This document shows, piece by piece, positions 32,957-37,218 of a stretch of DNA of 37,218 bases. The notes beneath the pieces were generated by a model. It saw only the letters and a list, made by a program, of their open reading frames with translations, made no database searches and was not told where the DNA came from. The DNA lies in the NCBI RefSeq assembly GCF_000331225.1, contig NZ_ANFY01000002.1, forward strand, positions 1 to 37,218, in the 5' to 3' direction. Origin of the DNA: Sandarakinorhabdus sp. AAP62 (GTDB lineage: Bacteria > Pseudomonadota > Alphaproteobacteria > Sphingomonadales > Sphingomonadaceae). A program made the position numbers and the translations under genes. Numbering within the stretch: position 1 is the first letter of the stretch; every line of letters begins with the position of its first letter.

Positions 32957-33895
32957 ATGACTTTGACCGGCGAACTCCAGTATCTCTCCCTGATGGACCG
33001 TGTGTGGCGCGAAGGCGTGACCCGCGGCGACCGCACCGGCACCGGCACCCGCGCCCTGTTTGGCGAGACGCTGAAGTTTGATCTTTCCGACGGCACGGTG
33101 CCGCTGCTCACCACCAAGCGCGTGTACTGGAAATCGGCGGTGAAGGAACTGATCTGGTTCCTGAACGGCGAATCGAACATCCGCCCCCTGGTCGAACAGG
33201 GCGTGCATATCTGGACGGATTGGCCGCTTGATGCCTATCGCAAGGCCACTGGCGAGCAATTGAGCCGCGATGAATTCGAAGCGCGGATCATTGCCGACGA
33301 TGATTTTGCGGCGAAGTGGGGTGATCTGGGGCCGGTATACGGCGTGCAGTGGCGGCGCTGGCCGCGCTATGCCGCCAACGAGGATGGCAGTTTCCGCGCC
33401 GACACGCCGTTCGACCAGATGGCGGAGCTGGTGCACGGCCTGAAGCACAATCCGGCCAGCCGCCGCCACATCTTCACCGGATGGAACGTGCCCGAACTGC
33501 ACCGCATGGCGCTGCCGCCCTGCCACATGACCTACCAGTATTTCGTGGCCCCCGATTCCAACGGCGTTACCCGTCTGTCGGGCATCCTCTACCAGCGCAG
33601 TTGCGATCTGGGTCTGGGCTTTCCGTTCAACATCTTCGAAGCGGCGGTGCTGATCCGCATGCTGGCGCAGCAGTGCGGCTATGAACCCGGCGAGCTGACC
33701 TGGATGGGGGCGGATTGCCACCTCTATCTCAATCACGAGCATCTGGTGAGGGAGCAGCTGGGCCGCGCGCCGCGCGCCTTCCCCCGCCTCGATTTCGCGC
33801 GCCAGCCGGAGGATCTGTTCAGCTACCGGCTGGAGGATTTCCTGATCACTGGATATGATCCGCATCCGCATATCGCGGCGCCGGTGGCGGTGTAG
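32957..33895 (+). CDS. thyA: Thymidylate synthase
   Basis: 312-residue enzyme converting dUMP to dTMP using methylene-tetrahydrofolate. Arg in GDRTGTGTRA binds phosphate; the nucleophile is Cys189 in LPPCHMTYQYF; folate and dUMP contacts in YQRSCDLGLGFPFN and HIFTGWNVPE. The protein has the long-form insertion (about 95-125) known from some bacterial ThyA. The loop YQRSCDLGLG differs from the common YQRSADLFLG. An AAGGGG precedes the ATG. It is separated from folA by an AT-rich gene that splits the usual thyA-folA pair. Confidence 0.96.
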   Translation: MTLTGELQYLSLMDRVWREGVTRGDRTGTGTRALFGETLKFDLSDGTVPLLTTKRVYWKSAVKELIWFLNGESNIRPLVEQGVHIWTDWPLDAYRKATGEQLSRDEFEARIIADDDFAAKWGDLGPVYGVQWRRWPRYAANEDGSFRADTPFDQMAELVHGLKHNPASRRHIFTGWNVPELHRMALPPCHMTYQYFVAPDSNGVTRLSGILYQRSCDLGLGFPFNIFEAAVLIRMLAQQCGYEPGELTWMGADCHLYLNHEHLVREQLGRAPRAFPRLDFARQPEDLFSYRLEDFLITGYDPHPHIAAPVAV

Positions 33896-33909
33896 GGATA
33901 TAGATTGTT

Positions 33910-34533
33910 ATGGAGTCCATTGTTCAACTTGTTGGGATAATTGTAACCGCAATTGTCGCTAACAAAGGTCTAGGAGTCTGGGAGGATCAAAAGATAGGCT
34001 CAAAAAGAATTGAAATAGCCGAAGACCTATTCATTTCATTTCTCGAATTCAAACAGGACGTAATTTATATTACAAATGGCGTTGTCTGGAATAATGAAAT
34101 TTCGAACAACAAAGATGAACTAGAAAAACTAGTTCCTGCAGAATATTATGAAAGATGCATAAGCGTTTTTGCATACATTAAGCGTCGAGAAAAACGCAGG
34201 GAAAAATTAGTCTCGTTTTTTACTAAGAAGCATTTAGCCTACGCCTATTTTGGAAAGGATATTTACGATTTATACGACAGATGCGAGAAATTGTTCAATG
34301 AAATATCCGTAGGTCTTGACATGATTTGGGAGCATCAATCGCATTATATTGGTCGGTTTGACCGTGAATTTTACAATTCTCTGGATGAACTTGTAACCTT
34401 GGGATTACGCGTCAAACATCCAAAGCGTATCGAGCTAGAAAATATTGCTGAAGAGGCGACGAAAATTTTTCATAAAACTCTTGGATTAAATATACAGAAA
34501 AAATTGTCGTGGAGAGAATGGCTGTGGGGCTAG
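33910..34533 (+). CDS. Orphan low-GC gene, membrane-anchored helical protein
   Basis: 207-residue protein I do not recognise. Residues 4-23 (IVQLVGIIVTAIVANKGLGV) are a membrane helix at the N-terminus; the rest is charged and mostly helical, rich in Lys, Glu, Ile and Tyr (AYIKRREKRREKLVSFFTKK, YDLYDRCEKLFNEIS, WEHQSHYIGRFDREFY). No Cys cluster, P-loop or nuclease motif is visible. Base composition is about 35% GC by hand count of sampled lines (28-40%), against about 65% around it, and codon use is A/T-ending. It begins 14 bp after thyA and overlaps the folA start by about 16 bases. This is a recent transfer into the thyA-folA interval. Proteins of this layout are common in mobile and defence regions, but no function is claimed. 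Confidence 0.8.
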   Translation: MESIVQLVGIIVTAIVANKGLGVWEDQKIGSKRIEIAEDLFISFLEFKQDVIYITNGVVWNNEISNNKDELEKLVPAEYYERCISVFAYIKRREKRREKLVSFFTKKHLAYAYFGKDIYDLYDRCEKLFNEISVGLDMIWEHQSHYIGRFDREFYNSLDELVTLGLRVKHPKRIELENIAEEATKIFHKTLGLNIQKKLSWREWLWG

Positions 34534-35024
34534 ACATCACCATGGTTGTCGCCCGCGCCAAGAACGGCGTGATCGGCAAGGATGGCACCATGCCCTGGCA
34601 TCTGCCGGCCGACCTCAAGCGCTTCAAGGCGATCACCGTCGGCAAACCCGTGGTGATGGGTCGCAAGACCTTCGAATCGATCGGCAAGCCCCTGCCCGGC
34701 CGCCACAATATCGTGCTCACCCGCCAGCCCGGCTGGACGGCGGAAGGCGTGACCGTGGTGCCCAACCTGGCCGAAGCCATTGCCGCCGCCGGGCTGGACC
34801 CGCGCATCCGCGGCCACATCATGATCATCGGCGGCGCAGAGATTTACGCCCTGGCCCTGCCCATCGCGACGCGGGTGGAATTGACCGAAGTGGACGCAGA
34901 ACCGGAAGGCGACACCTTCCTGCCGGCATTCGATCCAGCGCGTTGGGAAGAAGTGGCGCGGGTGACGCACGAAGCCGAGGGCGGCAGGCCGGGATATGCG
35001 TTCATCACGCTGGAACGGCGATAA
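34518..35024 (+). CDS. folA: Dihydrofolate reductase
   Basis: 168-residue NADPH-dependent reductase regenerating tetrahydrofolate, partner to ThyA. Motifs: VVARAKNGVIGKDGTMPWHLPADLKRF, VVMGRKTFESIGKPLPGR and MIIGGAEIYALAL, with the catalytic Asp in LPADLKRF. The start is ambiguous: GTG 34509, ATG 34518 or GTG 34524. GGAGAG at 34511-34516 best suits GTG 34524. The start lies within the tail of the AT-rich gene, so the insertion has rebuilt the 5' region. The following dipeptidase gene begins 25 bp after the stop. Confidence 0.95.
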   Translation: MAVGLDITMVVARAKNGVIGKDGTMPWHLPADLKRFKAITVGKPVVMGRKTFESIGKPLPGRHNIVLTRQPGWTAEGVTVVPNLAEAIAAAGLDPRIRGHIMIIGGAEIYALALPIATRVELTEVDAEPEGDTFLPAFDPARWEEVARVTHEAEGGRPGYAFITLERR

Positions 35025-35049
35025 TCGCCGGTTTTTGGAGGGATTTGCA

Positions 35050-36213
35050 GTGAAGAAGCTGGTTTGGGGAACAGCGGCGCTGGTGGGCGTCGCGGCAGTG
35101 GGCTTCTTCGGCTTTGCTCCCGATATCGTCGCGCGGGGTATGAACCAGCATACGGGGGCGACCTGGCCGGTGAGCGCCGAGGCGCAGGCCCTGCACAAGA
35201 CATTGACCGTGATCGATCTCCACGCCGATACGCTGATGTGGAAGCGTGATCTGCTGTCGGAATCCAGCGATGGCCATGTTGATCTGAAGCGGCTGGAGAC
35301 CGGCAATGTCGCGCTGCAGGTCTTCTCCAGCGTGACCAAGACCCCGCGTGGCCAGAATTACGAAAAGAACAGCGGCGAGACCGACAATATCACCCCGCTG
35401 GTGATCGCCCAGATGCAGCCCACCCGCACATGGGGCAGTCTGCTGGAACGCTCGCTCTGGCACGCCGAAAAGCTGCACGATGCGGAACAGCGCGCCGGGG
35501 GCCGCTTGCGGATCATCAAGACGCCAGCCGACATGGCCGGCCTGCTGAACGACCGCGCGGCGGGCAAACGCGTGACCGGCGCGTTGCTCTCCACCGAGGG
35601 CGGGCAGAATCTGGAAGGCCAGCTTGCCAACGTGGCCAAGCTGCATGCAGCCGGTTTCCGCATGCTGGGGTTGGCGCACTTCTTCGATACCGAACTGGCC
35701 GGTTCGATGGCGGGGGAGAAGAAGGGCGGGCTCACTGCACTGGGCGCCGAAGTGGTGCGTGAGGCGGAGAAGCGCGGCATGATCATCGATGTCGCCCACA
35801 GCAGCCCGGCCGCCTATGCCGATGTGCTGAAGATTGCCACGCGGCCTGTGGTGGTGAGCCACGGCGGCGTGAAGGGCACGTGCGATACCCCGCGCAACCT
35901 TTCAGATGATCAGCTGCGCGCGCTCGCTGCCAATGGCGGCGTGGTCGGGATCGGTTACTGGGATGCCGCCATCTGCCAGCCGACACCGGAGGCCACGGCC
36001 AAGGCCATCCTGCACGCGGTGAAGGTGGCCGGCATCGATCATGTCGGGCTGGGCAGCGATTATGATGGCGGCACCACGGTGGGTTTCGATACCGCGCATC
36101 TGGATGTTGTCACCCAGGCGCTGATGCAGGCGGGCATGAGCGCGGCCGATATCGGCAAGGTGATGGGCGGCAATACGGCACGGCTGCTTGCCGCCGGGCT
36201 GGCTCCTCGCTAA
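35050..36213 (+). CDS. Membrane dipeptidase, peptidase family M19
   Basis: 387-residue zinc dipeptidase. GTG at 35050 is chosen because GGAGGG lies 7 bases upstream and the resulting N-terminus (VKKLVWGTAALVGVAAVGFFG) is a membrane anchor or signal. Metal ligands: His-x-Asp in VIDLHADTLMW, Glu in LLSTEGGQNLEG, His residues in DVAHSSPA and VVSHGGVKG, Asp in GLGSDYDGG. Typical M19 ending GGNTARLL. Likely faces the periplasm and hydrolyses dipeptides or, in some homologues, beta-lactam-like substrates. It is between folA and ribF on one strand, but a functional link is not apparent. Confidence 0.92.
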   Translation: MKKLVWGTAALVGVAAVGFFGFAPDIVARGMNQHTGATWPVSAEAQALHKTLTVIDLHADTLMWKRDLLSESSDGHVDLKRLETGNVALQVFSSVTKTPRGQNYEKNSGETDNITPLVIAQMQPTRTWGSLLERSLWHAEKLHDAEQRAGGRLRIIKTPADMAGLLNDRAAGKRVTGALLSTEGGQNLEGQLANVAKLHAAGFRMLGLAHFFDTELAGSMAGEKKGGLTALGAEVVREAEKRGMIIDVAHSSPAAYADVLKIATRPVVVSHGGVKGTCDTPRNLSDDQLRALAANGGVVGIGYWDAAICQPTPEATAKAILHAVKVAGIDHVGLGSDYDGGTTVGFDTAHLDVVTQALMQAGMSAADIGKVMGGNTARLLAAGLAPR

Positions 36214-36238
36214 GCCCGCTGGCCATGGAACTGATCGC

Positions 36239-37165
36239 ATGGATGTGATTTCTGGGGGTGCCGCCCTGCCCGGCCACTTGCGTGGCGGCATCGTGGCGCT
36301 GGGCAATTTCGATGGTTTTCACGCCGGCCACCAGGCTGTGGTCGGCGCCGCGCGTGATTGGGCGCGAAAGCTTGGTCGGCCGGCGCTGGTCGCCAGTTTC
36401 GATCCCCACCCGGCCCGGCTGTTCCAGCCCGATGTGCCGGCGTTTTCGCTTTCCACCATTGAACAGCGCGGGGAATGGCTGGGCCAGTTCGGCATGGATG
36501 GCGCGGTGGTGATGCCGTTCAACCGGGCGCTGGCCGCGCTTTCGGCCGAGGAATTCGTGGAAGAATGGCTGGTGGCGCGACTGGGCGTGGCCGGCGTGGT
36601 GACGGGGGGCGATTTCACCTTCGGGCGCGGGCGCAGTGGCAGCGTGACCGATCTGGAACGGCTGGGCCTGGCACATGGCTTTGCCGCACGGGTGGTGGAT
36701 GCGGTGCAGGATGGCAGCGGCACGATCAGTTCGACGCGGGTGCGCGCCCTGCTGCGCGATGCGCGGCCGGGCATGGCGGCGGAATTGCTCACCCGGCCGT
36801 TCACGATCCGTGGGCTTGTGGAACATGGCGCCAAGCTGGGCCGCTCGCTGGGCTTTCCCACCGCCAACATGGTGCTCGGCGATTATGTGCGGCCGGCCTA
36901 TGGGGTTTATGCCGTCCATGTGGTGCTCCCCACGGGCGAGCGCGTCGACGGAGTCGCCAATCTCGGCATCAGGCCGATGATCGAGCCGCCGTTGGAGCTG
37001 CTCGAAACCTGGCTGATGGACTGGAGCGGCGATCTTTATGGCCAGACGCTCGATGTGCAGCTGGTCGCTTACCTCAGGCCCGAAATGAAGCTGGACGGGC
37101 TGGATGCACTCAAGCGCCAGATTGCCGCCGATGCCGATGCGGCCCGGCGGATGCTGCGCGGCTGA
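36239..37165 (+). CDS. ribF: Bifunctional riboflavin kinase/FAD synthetase
   Basis: 308-residue enzyme making FMN and then FAD. N-terminal nucleotidyltransferase domain: GNFDGFHAGHQ (about residue 26), SFDPHPARLF, GGDFTFGRGRSG and the ISSTRVR motif. C-terminal kinase domain: GRSLGFPTANM and YGVYAVHV, then NLGIRP, ending DALKRQIAADA. Start ATG 36239 is the first codon with family likeness, 25 bp after the dipeptidase. The stop codon touches a palindromic repeat. Confidence 0.96.
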   Translation: MDVISGGAALPGHLRGGIVALGNFDGFHAGHQAVVGAARDWARKLGRPALVASFDPHPARLFQPDVPAFSLSTIEQRGEWLGQFGMDGAVVMPFNRALAALSAEEFVEEWLVARLGVAGVVTGGDFTFGRGRSGSVTDLERLGLAHGFAARVVDAVQDGSGTISSTRVRALLRDARPGMAAELLTRPFTIRGLVEHGAKLGRSLGFPTANMVLGDYVRPAYGVYAVHVVLPTGERVDGVANLGIRPMIEPPLELLETWLMDWSGDLYGQTLDVQLVAYLRPEMKLDGLDALKRQIAADADAARRMLRG

Positions 37166-37169
37166 ATCA

Positions 37170-37218
37170 CCTCTCCCCGCCGGGGAGAGGTCGACTCGCG
37201 CGCAGCGCGGCGGGAGAG
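37170..37218. repeat. Palindromic intergenic repeat after ribF, continues past the right edge
   Basis: CCTCTCCCCG (37170-37179) and CGGGGAGAGG (37181-37190) form an almost loopless 10-bp inverted repeat, followed by a GC-rich arm (CGCGCGCAGCGCGG, then GGGAGAG). The same kind of sequence, in opposite orientation, forms the left edge of the window, where CTCTCCCCGC and CGCTGCGC occur. It lies 4 bases after the ribF stop and may act as a terminator; no U-tract is present. Confidence 0.6.

Overview
This window is a stretch of high-GC (about 65%) chromosomal DNA from an alphaproteobacterium, most likely a member of the Sphingomonadales. The evidence is the set of small lineage-typical families (DUF1476/F1-ATPase zeta-type protein, DUF2853, DUF6481, a PEP-CTERM protein with a PEPxxWAMLI tail), a LuxI-type synthase resembling sphingomonad enzymes, and an alphaproteobacterial petABC operon. 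I see no tRNA, rRNA, CRISPR array, transposase or prophage module. Genes are tightly packed, with many ATGA, TGATG and TTGA overlaps, and no gene-free stretch exceeds 300 bases.

Layout. 1-6278 (minus): traB/gumN-like gene and lipoprotein gene, then rplY, pth, ychF, a sulfite-dehydrogenase-like molybdoenzyme with its cytochrome, and glyQ, which runs off the left edge. 6361-9322 (minus): a PEP-CTERM protein with its own terminator, and an acyl-CoA synthetase with a membrane protein. 9435-11165: DUF6481 protein, CHAD protein and apt. 11243-13947 (minus): the cytochrome bc1 operon petABC, divergent from hemF and a GNAT gene (14163-15634). 15656-17305 (minus): DUF1476-bolA-grxD-membrane protein. 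17511-20165: purC, an MFS transporter and a GNAT. 20169-20816: a DUF2853 protein fused to a polyproline and membrane tail. 20916-25310 (plus): coaBC-dut-moeB-PBP1a. 25345-27707 (minus): xth and an ATP-dependent DNA ligase of the cisplatin-response type. 27761-29540 (plus): a MerR regulator and an L-asparaginase. 29537-32880 (minus): an acyl-homoserine-lactone synthase, a long RNA-like stem-loop, an NfrB-like glycosyltransferase and a short NfrA-like protein. 32957-37165 (plus): thyA, an AT-rich orphan gene, folA, a membrane dipeptidase and ribF.

Most of the window is housekeeping: translation (glyQ, pth, rplY, ychF), respiration (petABC, DUF1476), Fe-S handling (bolA/grxD), haem, CoA, folate/thymidylate, purine and flavin synthesis, and peptidoglycan synthesis. 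The accessory material worth attention is at 29.5-34.5 kb. One part is a compact set of signal synthase, structured leader, processive glycosyltransferase and NfrA-like protein, with no luxR-type gene in the window. The other is a sharply bounded low-GC gene inserted between thyA and folA. A family of palindromic repeats sits at gene 3' ends; one copy is apparently translated as the C-terminal tail of GlyQ, and copies lie at both ends of the window. All functional assignments come from reading motifs by eye; no database search was run.
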